A stretch of DNA of 64,000 nucleotides from Pseudescherichia sp031987975 (GTDB lineage: Bacteria > Pseudomonadota > Gammaproteobacteria > Enterobacterales > Enterobacteriaceae). A program made the position numbers and the translations under genes. Location: the NCBI RefSeq assembly GCF_031987975.1, contig NZ_DALZYX010000006.1, positions 248,001 to 312,000 on the forward strand. Reading direction: 5' to 3'. Position 1 is the stretch's first letter. Each line of letters starts with the position of its first letter. This document shows, in pieces, positions 17,179 through 24,270 of the stretch. The notes below the pieces were generated by a model. The model was given only the letters and a program-made list of their open reading frames with translations. It was not told the DNA's origin and made no database searches.

Positions 17179-18420
17179 CTACTTCGCCGCGTCGTTCAGA
17201 ACCGCATTGAATTTATCCAGCGGACAGAAACCGTCGGCATCTACCGGACAGCCCTTCAGCTCCAGCGTTACGCGCTGCGCCGGTGCCTGCAGGGTCAGCA
17301 CATCCGCATTGCGCAGCTGTTCCGCACTTTGATACACATACTCAATCTTCATCAGATCGCGGTTAGCGCTCTGGTCATGCCAGCGCTGGAAGACGATTTT
17401 GCCGCCGATTGGCGTACGCTCGTACTGATCGTGCAGCTGGTAGGGTTTGAAATCCAGTGCCGTCAGCAGCGAGGCGATATTGGAGTCATGACCCACCAGC
17501 AGCGTGATTTTCGGCGCGCTGGCCTGGTCCGTCACCAGCGCCTTATCGATGTACTTCACCAGCGGCTTCGCCACGTTCTGCGCCACTGCCGTGGAGGTGA
17601 AGAGCGAATCCTGATAGCCGTTTTTCAGCTTCGACAGCACACGCCACTGCTGGTCAGTTTTGATCTCTCCCCAGGCGACCTGATCCATCGGGAAGCCTTC
17701 GTAATACTGTAAGGTGAAGGCATCCACCAGCGAGTTGCCTACCTTCAGCGGCCCGGAGACGCCTGGCTCTTTTTCGTACCCGGCACTGAAGGTATCTTTC
17801 GGATCGGTCAGGGAGCAGACCTGCTTCTCTTTACAGGAGGGGGAGTTGTCATAGTTTGTTATCTGCGCCAGCAGCTTATAGCTTTTATCCAGCTGCATCG
17901 CCTGACGTTCGGTCTGCATGGCCTGCACCGCCCTGTCGCGGAACGCCGTATCCTTATCGGTGATAACGGGGTTGAAGGTGGGATCCATTGTGCCCATCGC
18001 GTCCTGATGGTGAACCGGCACATCGCAGCCGGGGAACGCGCCGGTGATAAAGAACTGTGCGGTGGCTACGGTGCGTTGCAGGCTGTTGGCGTAGGCATAG
18101 ACGGCGTCAGAGGTGGGACACTCTCCCGCCTTCACCAGCCCCTGCTCCGCCAGCCATTCACGCATATAGTGCCCCATATAGACTTCGAGCACGCCGCCTT
18201 TGGTGGTGAGCTGTCCGCCCGGCACATCCCATTCGGGCCATTTGTTCGGCGTTGACTGCTGCAGCACGCTACCGTTATCTGCCAGCGGCGCGCGCAGATT
18301 ATGGCGGCTCATGATCAACACCTGCTGTAGCTGATAGCCCTCCGGGGTCGTTTGCGCCTGCGCCCCTGCGGTCAGCGTTAATGCTCCGGCCAGCGCAGCT
18401 GCGAGTAGTGCTCTTTTCAT
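17179..18420 (-). CDS. agp: Agp, periplasmic glucose-1-phosphatase
   Basis: Histidine acid phosphatase that hydrolyses glucose-1-phosphate (and some phytate) in the periplasm. The first 22 residues (ending TAGAQAQ) form a Sec signal peptide. The catalytic motif MSRHNLRAPL with the phosphorylated His is near residue 40 and the proton-donor GHDSN near residue 310. The 413 residues equal E. coli Agp and identity is high throughout. In E. coli K-12 agp lies far away, near 22 min, so its place beside argG is unusual. It has its own upstream gap and is probably monocistronic. Confidence 0.94.
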   Translation of the reverse strand: MKRALLAAALAGALTLTAGAQAQTTPEGYQLQQVLIMSRHNLRAPLADNGSVLQQSTPNKWPEWDVPGGQLTTKGGVLEVYMGHYMREWLAEQGLVKAGECPTSDAVYAYANSLQRTVATAQFFITGAFPGCDVPVHHQDAMGTMDPTFNPVITDKDTAFRDRAVQAMQTERQAMQLDKSYKLLAQITNYDNSPSCKEKQVCSLTDPKDTFSAGYEKEPGVSGPLKVGNSLVDAFTLQYYEGFPMDQVAWGEIKTDQQWRVLSKLKNGYQDSLFTSTAVAQNVAKPLVKYIDKALVTDQASAPKITLLVGHDSNIASLLTALDFKPYQLHDQYERTPIGGKIVFQRWHDQSANRDLMKIEYVYQSAEQLRNADVLTLQAPAQRVTLELKGCPVDADGFCPLDKFNAVLNDAAK

Positions 18421-18509
18421 CCCTAACTCCTCACCTTTGTCATTGTCGCGCTAAGTGTGACAGATTGATGACAAATTTCCCGGAGCCGTTTCGCAAAGTG
18501 GGCAAGCCG

Positions 18510-18869
18510 CTAATGCTTAAGTTGTTGACCGTATTCACGCATCCAGTCGGCTAGCGGCGCGAGGGCATTTTGCAGAGTGAGGCCAAGGGCGGTGATTTGA
18601 TACTCCACGCGGGGCGGGATTTCAGGATAGACGGTACGTGTGACCAACCCGCGCTGTTCAAACAGCCGCAGCTGTTTAGTCAGCTCTTTTTGCGTAATGG
18701 GCGCGGCGGCCCGCAGCAAATCGCCAAACCGCACCGGCTCATTGATGACGATCAGACGATAGATAATCGGGATGGCCCACTTCCCGGAGATCAACCCGAT
18801 AAAGCTGGTCATCGGGCAGGGCTCGTGCTGACAATTTTTTTCTTCTGCGCAGTCGAGTAATACCGCCAT
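18510..18869 (-). CDS. HxlR-family transcriptional regulator
   Basis: The 119-residue protein has the HxlR winged-helix pattern: GKWAIPIIYRLI, RFGDLLRAAAPITQKELTKQ (recognition region), then LTRTVYPEIPPRVEYQITALG-like wing residues. Cysteines at about positions 7, 13 and 18 precede the helix; in YodB/HypR-type members an N-terminal cysteine senses electrophiles or thiol stress. It is divergent to the SDR gene, and the 100-bp gap holds a palindrome that is a likely operator. Ligand and target are unknown; control of the neighbouring SDR gene is inferred. Confidence 0.85.
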   Translation of the reverse strand: MAVLLDCAEEKNCQHEPCPMTSFIGLISGKWAIPIIYRLIVINEPVRFGDLLRAAAPITQKELTKQLRLFEQRGLVTRTVYPEIPPRVEYQITALGLTLQNALAPLADWMREYGQQLKH

Positions 18870-18888
18870 TGCACACCTCTCGCCTCTT

Positions 18889-18925
18889 TAGTATCCAATT
18901 GGTACCTGGTTTCTTTTAGATACTA
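18889..18925. promoter_or_regulatory. candidate operator between the HxlR and SDR genes
   Basis: TAGTATC (18889-18895) and GATACTA (18919-18925) form a perfect inverted repeat with a 23-bp spacer. The spacer itself contains the palindrome CCAATTGG followed by GGTACC. Position between divergent regulator and enzyme genes suggests binding of the HxlR protein. Confidence 0.5.
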
Positions 18926-18969
18926 ACGTTTCTATAGTGCTTTCTCCACTCTTCAATCAGGAGAAGCAA

Positions 18970-19719
18970 ATGGGTCGTTTAGCAGATAAATATACACTGA
19001 TTACCGGCGGTACAACGGGCATTGGCCTGGCGACGGCGCAGGAATTTATCGCCGAAGGGGCGCACGTAGCGGTGACGGGCCGTAACCCTGAGACGCTCGC
19101 CGACGCGAAGCGCATTCTGGGAGATAACGCCTGGGTGATCCCCGCCGACGCGGGCGATATCGCCGCGCAAAAGCAGCTTGCAGAGACGATTGCTGCCCGC
19201 TGGCCGCGTCTGGATGCGGTCTTCATCAACGCAGGGGACGTGACCCACGGTGAGATTGAGGTATGGGACGAGGCCAAGTGGGATCGCCTGATGGGGATTA
19301 ACCTTAAAGGCCCCTTCTTTCTCATTCAGGCCCTGCTGCCGCTGTTGAATAATCCCTCTTCGGTGATCCTCTGCGGCTCGGTCAGCGCGCGCATTGGTCT
19401 GCCCACCAGCAGCGTCTACGCCGCCAGCAAGGCCGGTCTGCTGTCGCTTGCACGCACGCTGTCGGCCGAGCTATTGCCGCGTGGTATTCGCGTGAACGGC
19501 CTCAGCCCCGGCCCGGTAGAAACCCCCGCGCTGAACAAGCTTGGTCTTGACGAAGAGGCGCTGCGGGTCATGCAGGAGGAGATTATCAAGCTGGTACCGC
19601 TCGGAAGGATGGGTACCGTGCGGGAGCTGGCGAAGGCCGCGCTCTATCTCGCGTCGGATGACTCAAGCTATACGGTGGGCACCGATCTGCTGGTCGATGG
19701 CGGGGTGGGCAGCCTGTAA
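18970..19719 (+). CDS. SDR-family NAD(P)-dependent oxidoreductase
   Basis: Classical short-chain dehydrogenase of 249 residues. It has the cofactor motif TGGTTGIG (about residue 12), the NAG motif in FINAGDV, catalytic Ser in GSVSARIG and the YAASK catalytic Tyr/Lys pair (about residues 150-154), then SPGPVETP. The start ATG at 18970 follows AGGAG; an in-frame ATG 11 codons upstream lacks this and is not used. It is divergent to the HxlR gene, a pairing common for electrophile- or quinone-responsive oxidoreductases. The substrate cannot be read from sequence. Confidence 0.88.
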   Translation: MGRLADKYTLITGGTTGIGLATAQEFIAEGAHVAVTGRNPETLADAKRILGDNAWVIPADAGDIAAQKQLAETIAARWPRLDAVFINAGDVTHGEIEVWDEAKWDRLMGINLKGPFFLIQALLPLLNNPSSVILCGSVSARIGLPTSSVYAASKAGLLSLARTLSAELLPRGIRVNGLSPGPVETPALNKLGLDEEALRVMQEEIIKLVPLGRMGTVRELAKAALYLASDDSSYTVGTDLLVDGGVGSL

Positions 19720-19744
19720 CGGCCTGACAACCCTGTTCAAGGTT

Positions 19745-20401
19745 TTACTCAGCCTGGATTTGCATCAGAGTCAAATTGCCGCTCATTACCGCGCCGGTAT
19801 CAATGTAGTACTGATTGGCAAAGCGTTGCGCCTTACGCAGCGGCGTATGACCAAAGATAAAGAGATCCGCGCCGTGGATCTCTTTCACCCTGCCCGCCAG
19901 AGAGGCCGCAAGCCGATCCCGATTCCAGAGAAGCTGATCCTCCTCTACCGGCTTACCGTACACGTAGTTATCGTCAGGGTAGTCGGCATGACAAACGATC
20001 ACTTTTTTACCCTGCGTGTTAACTTCAATGACCAGCGGCAGCGCAGCGATATGCGGCAGCAGCGCTCTGGCCTGCTGCTCCTGCTCATCATCCAGATTGA
20101 AAAACCAGCTGCCACCATTCATCAACCAGTGGCTGGCGCTACCGTTGTAGAGCAAACAGTTCAGCATCATCTGCTCGTGGTTACCACGCACCGCCCGGCA
20201 CCAGGGACAGGTGACCAGGGTCATGCACTCCACATTCTCGACGCCACGATCGGTGAGATCGCCCACGGAAATTAGCAGATCCTGCGAGGTATCAAACCCA
20301 ACGAAGCTAAGTTTATTTAACAGCAGGCTGTAGCAGCCGTGAAGGTCGCCAGTAACCCAGATATTGCGCCATGCCGCGCCGTTGAGCCGCTGCCAGGTCA
20401 T
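19745..20401 (-). CDS. PPP-family serine/threonine protein phosphatase (PphA/PphB-like)
   Basis: The 218-residue protein carries all PPP metallophosphatase motifs in order: GDLHG, GDLTDRG, GNHEQ, HADYP and FGHTPLR, with metal-binding Asp, His and Asn residues intact. Length equals E. coli PphA and PphB; the segments HADYPDD and FGHTPL and the C-terminal YIDTGAV resemble PphA more. Neither E. coli gene lies at this locus, so orthology is uncertain. A 13-bp palindrome overlaps its ribosome site. It is convergent to the SDR gene. Confidence 0.85.
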   Translation of the reverse strand: MTWQRLNGAAWRNIWVTGDLHGCYSLLLNKLSFVGFDTSQDLLISVGDLTDRGVENVECMTLVTCPWCRAVRGNHEQMMLNCLLYNGSASHWLMNGGSWFFNLDDEQEQQARALLPHIAALPLVIEVNTQGKKVIVCHADYPDDNYVYGKPVEEDQLLWNRDRLAASLAGRVKEIHGADLFIFGHTPLRKAQRFANQYYIDTGAVMSGNLTLMQIQAE

Positions 20402-20498
20402 GATACTGTACCGTACAGGAGAGGTTGCTGTTTTTAAGCAGTATAGCCGGGAGAGGATAAGAGAAAGAGAGCGCCGCCATATTCATGACGTACAGACG

Positions 20499-20526
20499 AA
20501 AAAAAAGAGATCTTGCGATCTCTTTT
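20499..20526 (-). terminator. terminator of the secG-leuU transcript
   Basis: Minus-strand stem AAGAGATCgcaaGATCTCTT followed by T residues, 12 nt after the leuU CCA end. Confidence 0.85.
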
Positions 20527-20537
20527 CTCTGGAATAT

Positions 20538-20624
20538 TGGTACCGAGGATGGGACTCGAACCCACAAGCCCGTTAGGGCACTACCACCTCAAGGTAGCGT
20601 GTCTACCAATTCCACCACCTCGGT
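20538..20624 (-). tRNA. leuU: tRNA-Leu (GAG)
   Basis: An 87-nt class II tRNA with encoded CCA. The anticodon stem-loop CTACC-TTGAGGT-GGTAG gives anticodon GAG, and a long variable arm (TGCCCtaacGGGCT) is present. The acceptor stem ACCGAGG/CCTCGGT is fully paired. It lies 9 nt downstream of secG, as leuU does in E. coli. Confidence 0.96.
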
Positions 20625-20633
20625 ACGGAATAC

Positions 20634-20969
20634 TTACTGTGGGATATCGCTTGTCGGCTTGTTAGCCGGCGCTGCGGGTTGAGTCTGCTCAGACGTCGCT
20701 GGCGCGCTCAGATTTTCCCACTCGCTCCCTTTGTTGGTTTTGTTGCTGTTAATGTTACCCAGCACCAGGCTGATAATGAAGAACAGGGTTGCCAATACAG
20801 CCGTCATACGGGTCATGAAGTTACCAGAACCACTTGAACCGAACAGCGTACCGGAAGCGCCTGCACCAAAGGAGGCTCCCATATCAGCGCCTTTACCTTG
20901 CTGCAGCATGATCAGACCCACAAGGCCAATCGCCACAATAAGGAAAACTACTAAAAGAGCTTCGTACAT
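20634..20969 (-). CDS. secG: SecG, protein-export translocase subunit
   Basis: Small subunit of the SecYEG channel that assists SecA cycling. The start at 20969 (MYEALLVVFLIVAIGLVGLI) gives 111 residues (110 in E. coli) with two membrane helices, around residues 3-22 and 52-71, joined by a GKGADMGASFGAGASGTLFG loop. An in-frame extension 21 codons upstream is not conserved and was not used. The C-terminal tail is Pro/Gln/Thr rich. It is followed closely by leuU. Confidence 0.96.
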   Translation of the reverse strand: MYEALLVVFLIVAIGLVGLIMLQQGKGADMGASFGAGASGTLFGSSGSGNFMTRMTAVLATLFFIISLVLGNINSNKTNKGSEWENLSAPATSEQTQPAAPANKPTSDIPQ

Positions 20970-21210
20970 AATCAACCTGTTCCTTGCGGAGTTGCCGCAT
21001 AACATAAGCTTCAAACCCTGAATGGGTTTCAAACCAAAAGCGGGAGTTAATGTTATTTCCCACTTGAGCGGGTGTGAATACTAACCAAAGCGGATGCCCT
21101 GCGCAAGGGCAATTTCGCTGCATTGTATCAACTGCGGAAAAAAAGAGCAAAAGCCGCATTCAAAGGCTATCCGATGCACTAAATGGGCAAAAAACAGACG
21201 CTTATTGGTA

Positions 21211-21861
21211 TTAGCGGAGGACCTTAATGTGCAGGATGAGAAGAGCGGTAGCTGCAATGGCAGGTCCAAACGGCATGTAGGGATCGACCGTAGTCAGTCG
21301 ACGAAAACGCAGCAGGCCCCGGAGAGTAAAAGCAAGTATGCCCAGCGCCGCCGACCCCAGCATTAGCTCCGCAACATAGTCGATACCAAGCCAGGTCGTA
21401 CAGGCCGCGTAAAGCTTAACATCACCGTTGCCCAGCCCTTCCCGCTTGCAAATCCAGACGTGCCCCTGCGCTATCAGCCAGGTACCACTCCAGATCAGGA
21501 TTGCTCCCGTTACGCTATCCCGCGGCGACACCGGAATGATATTCAGCACCGAGGCTGCCAGCCCAAGCCATAGCAGCAGGTACACCAGACGATCCGGCAG
21601 CAGAAAGAGAGTGATATCAATAACGGCCAGCACATAAAGCAGGCAGAAAAAGCTGGCCAGAAAAAAGAGCTGTAGCCCGGTGAAGTATGGAGCGTATCGG
21701 TAGACCAGCACGAGGAAAGCCGCGCCCGTTAATAATTCACTCAGCGGATAGCGAACGGCAAAAGCACATTGACAGTAGCGATGGATAATAACGTTAAGAA
21801 AATGGCCCGTTAATAGCCCCAGACCCAGCGCCATACTCGGATACCACGCCACCCTTTCCAT
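21211..21861 (-). CDS. orphan prepilin peptidase (A24 family), lacking the cysteine loop
   Basis: A 216-residue polytopic membrane protein with both catalytic aspartate motifs of type IV prepilin peptidases: VIDITLFLLPD (about residue 80) and GLGNGDVKL (about residue 141). The N-terminus GHFLNVIIHRY matches the GSFLNVVIYR start of PilD/GspO. The usual zinc-binding tetracysteine loop and methyltransferase segment are missing: CQC is followed directly by AVRYPLSELLTG, the sequence that normally follows the loop. It resembles E. coli HopD in this. No pilin or secretion genes are nearby. E. coli has no gene here between secG and glmM. Confidence 0.8.
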   Translation of the reverse strand: MERVAWYPSMALGLGLLTGHFLNVIIHRYCQCAFAVRYPLSELLTGAAFLVLVYRYAPYFTGLQLFFLASFFCLLYVLAVIDITLFLLPDRLVYLLLWLGLAASVLNIIPVSPRDSVTGAILIWSGTWLIAQGHVWICKREGLGNGDVKLYAACTTWLGIDYVAELMLGSAALGILAFTLRGLLRFRRLTTVDPYMPFGPAIAATALLILHIKVLR

Positions 21862-21940
21862 AACCTCTCCTTAGCTAAACACATTAAATAGATGAATTTA
21901 ATGCAGTTTCAAGGAGTTAAAAAGGGCATTATTACCTTTC

Positions 21941-21964
21941 CGCCACTCCATTTCTGGAGTGGCG
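21941..21964. terminator. strong hairpin after glmM, possible terminator
   Basis: CGCCACTCCA-tttc-TGGAGTGGCG is a perfect 10-bp stem 11 nt beyond the glmM stop. On the minus strand it is followed by GGAAAGG rather than a T-run, so it may block exonucleases more than end transcription. Confidence 0.5.
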
Positions 21965-21975
21965 TGATAACACGA

Positions 21976-23313
21976 TCAGGCCTGTTTGACCGCATCGGCA
22001 ATGCGGTGAGCGAACTCGGTAACCTGCGCTTCGTTCTCACCCTCTACCATTACGCGGATCAGCGGCTCGGTACCGGATTTACGCAGCAGGACGCGCCCGC
22101 GGCTGCCCAGCGCCGCTTCAACCTCTGCTGTTATCGATTTAACGGTTTCGTGTTCCAGCGGATCGCCTTTCCCGGCAGTAAAGCGCACGTTAACCAGGAT
22201 CTGCGGGAAGAGCTTCATGCCGCTGCAGAGATCGTGCAGGGTCATATTGTTACGAACCATGGCCGCAACGACCTGCAGCCCGGCAACAATGCCGTCACCG
22301 GTGGTGGTTTTGTCCAGCAGGATGATATGCCCGGAGTTCTCAGCGCCAATCCGCCAGCCCTTCTCCTGCAGCTTCTCCAGCACGTAGCGGTCGCCGACCT
22401 TAGCGCGGGCAAAGGGAATACCCAGCTGCTTCAGCGCCAGCTCCAGACCCATGTTGCTCATCAGCGTGCCGACCGCACCGCCGCGCAGCTGACCCTGACG
22501 CAGGCCTTCGCGAGCGATAATGTAGAGGATCTGATCCCCATCAACCTTGTTACCGTCGTGGTCAACCATGATGACGCGGTCGCCGTCGCCGTCAAAGGCG
22601 ATACCGAGATCGGCCTTGTCGGCAAGCACGCGAGCCTGCAGCGCACGCACGTCAGTGGCACCCAACTCTTCGTTGATGTTAACGCCGTTCGGCTCGCAGC
22701 CGAGGGTGATAACATCCGCACCCAACTCGCGGAAGACGCTAGGCGCGATGTGATAGGTTGCGCCATGGGCGCAATCGACGACAATTTTCAGCCCCTTCAA
22801 GCTTAGTTCGTTCGGGAAGGTTCCCTTACAAAATTCGATGTAGCGCCCGGCGGCGTCTACGATACGGCTGGCTTTACCGAGCAGCGCAGAGTCAACGCAG
22901 CTGATCTCTTTTTCCAGCTCGGCTTCAATGGCCTCTTCTACCTCGTCCGGCAGCTTGGTGCCGTCGGTTGAGAAAAATTTAATCCCGTTGTCGTAAAAGG
23001 GGTTATGGGAGGCGGAGATAACAATCCCCGCTTCGGCGCGGAATGCGCGGGTCAGATAAGCCACCGCCGGCGTCGGCATCGGCCCGGTGAAGGAGGCAGA
23101 GATACCGGCAGCGGCCAGGCCTGCTTCCAGCGCCGATTCCAGCATGTAGCCAGAGATACGCGTGTCTTTGCCGATAATGATTTTGCGCGAGCCATGACGC
23201 GCCAGTACCTTACCTGCTGCCCAGCCCAGCTTAAGAACGAAATCAGGCGTAATAGGCGCATCGCCGACGCGCCCACGAATACCGTCTGTACCAAAATATT
23301 TGCGACTACTCAT
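21976..23313 (-). CDS. glmM: GlmM, phosphoglucosamine mutase
   Basis: Converts glucosamine-6-phosphate to glucosamine-1-phosphate, the route to UDP-GlcNAc for peptidoglycan and LPS. The active-site serine lies in VISASHNPFYDNG (about residue 102), the metal loop is DGDGDR (about 241-246) and the phosphate-binding loop is RKSGTEPLIR near the C-terminus. The 445 residues match E. coli. Its start overlaps the folP stop by 8 nt, so the two genes are translationally coupled. Confidence 0.98.
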   Translation of the reverse strand: MSSRKYFGTDGIRGRVGDAPITPDFVLKLGWAAGKVLARHGSRKIIIGKDTRISGYMLESALEAGLAAAGISASFTGPMPTPAVAYLTRAFRAEAGIVISASHNPFYDNGIKFFSTDGTKLPDEVEEAIEAELEKEISCVDSALLGKASRIVDAAGRYIEFCKGTFPNELSLKGLKIVVDCAHGATYHIAPSVFRELGADVITLGCEPNGVNINEELGATDVRALQARVLADKADLGIAFDGDGDRVIMVDHDGNKVDGDQILYIIAREGLRQGQLRGGAVGTLMSNMGLELALKQLGIPFARAKVGDRYVLEKLQEKGWRIGAENSGHIILLDKTTTGDGIVAGLQVVAAMVRNNMTLHDLCSGMKLFPQILVNVRFTAGKGDPLEHETVKSITAEVEAALGSRGRVLLRKSGTEPLIRVMVEGENEAQVTEFAHRIADAVKQA

Positions 23314-24154
23314 AGCGTTTGTTTTCCTTCGCTGATAGCGTGGCCTCGACCACCCGCATGGCTTCTGTTGTCTCTTTCACGTCATGTACGCGAATTATGT
23401 GTGCTCCTTGCATGGCCGCTATCGTTGCGCACGCCAGGCTGCCGCTCAGGCGCTCTGATGGACCAACGTTAAGCAGCTGGCCAATCATCGATTTACGGGA
23501 CATTCCCACCAGCAGCGGTAGACCAAAATGGTGAAACTCTGCCAGGCGTGCAAGAAGCGCGTAGTTATGGGAGAGATTCTTACCGAAACCGAAGCCGGGG
23601 TCGAGTACCAATTTATCCTTTGTAATGCCTGCTTTCTCACACCTTTCAATCTGTTCGTGAAAATAACGGTTAACGTCAGCAAAGACATCGGCATATTTTG
23701 GCGCGTCTTGCATGGTCTTTGGATCGCCCTGCATATGCATCAGGCAGACCGGCAGGCCGGTTTCCGCCGCCGCTTCCAGCGCGCCCGGCTCGCTCAGAGA
23801 GCGGATATCGTTAATCAGATGCGCACCCACGCGGGCAATCTCCCGGATGACCTGCGGCTTAGAGGTATCCACTGAGATCCAGACCTCAAAACGCTGCGCC
23901 AGCGCTTCTACGACCGGCACCACGCGGGACAGCTCTTCATCAACGCTCACCTCAACCGCGCCTGGCCGGGTTGACTCGCCGCCGACGTCAATGATGGTGG
24001 CCCCGGCGTTGATCATCAGGTTGGCATGTTTAACCGCGTCGATCAGCGTGTTGTGTGCGCCGCCGTCAGAGAAAGAGTCCGGGGTGACGTTGAGTATACC
24101 CATTACGTGCGGATGAGAGAGATCGAGCGTGGTTCCCTGAGCGAAGAGTTTCAT
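23306..24154 (-). CDS. folP: FolP, dihydropteroate synthase
   Basis: Joins p-aminobenzoate to the pterin diphosphate in folate synthesis; it is the sulfonamide target. Family signatures GILNVTPDSFSDGG (about residue 19), VGGESTRPGA and LDPGFGFGK are present. The 282 residues equal the E. coli chromosomal enzyme. It lies between ftsH and glmM on the same strand, separated from ftsH by a terminator. Confidence 0.98.
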   Translation of the reverse strand: MKLFAQGTTLDLSHPHVMGILNVTPDSFSDGGAHNTLIDAVKHANLMINAGATIIDVGGESTRPGAVEVSVDEELSRVVPVVEALAQRFEVWISVDTSKPQVIREIARVGAHLINDIRSLSEPGALEAAAETGLPVCLMHMQGDPKTMQDAPKYADVFADVNRYFHEQIERCEKAGITKDKLVLDPGFGFGKNLSHNYALLARLAEFHHFGLPLLVGMSRKSMIGQLLNVGPSERLSGSLACATIAAMQGAHIIRVHDVKETTEAMRVVEATLSAKENKRYE

Positions 24155-24188
24155 AGAGCATCCCTTGTACTGTGTGGGTGGTAGATAA

Positions 24189-24221
24189 GAAAAAACCCCG
24201 GAGCACGCCCCGGGGTTTTAA
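24189..24221. terminator. bidirectional-type terminator between ftsH and folP
   Basis: Stem ACCCCGGagcacgcCCGGGGT-like (ACCCCGGAGC / GCCCCGGGGT) flanked by A and T runs on both sides. It ends ftsH transcription on the minus strand. Confidence 0.88.
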
Positions 24222-24249
24222 ATAATGCTAATGCATATGCCGCAAGGGC

Positions 24250-24270
24250 TTATTTGTCGCCAAACCGCTA
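24250..24270 (-). other. fossil of the last seven ftsH codons
   Basis: After the TAA at 24273-24271 the same frame reads TAG CGG TTT GGC GAC AAA TAA. E. coli FtsH continues S-E-Q-L-G-D-K-stop. G-D-K-stop is identical, and each other codon can be one substitution away (TCA to TAA, GAG to TAG, CAG to CGG, TTA or TTG to TTT). The E. coli codons were recalled as protein, not DNA. Confidence 0.8.

Noticed and set aside
19541..20275. 244-codon plus-strand frame crossing the SDR end and the phosphatase gene
   Set aside because: It overlaps two well-supported genes in other frames, has no family match and no ribosome site.
20499..20640. tRNA-associated integration site at leuU
   Set aside because: No integrase, no duplicated tRNA 3' end and no mobility gene were found near leuU, so a genomic-island attachment site is not supported.
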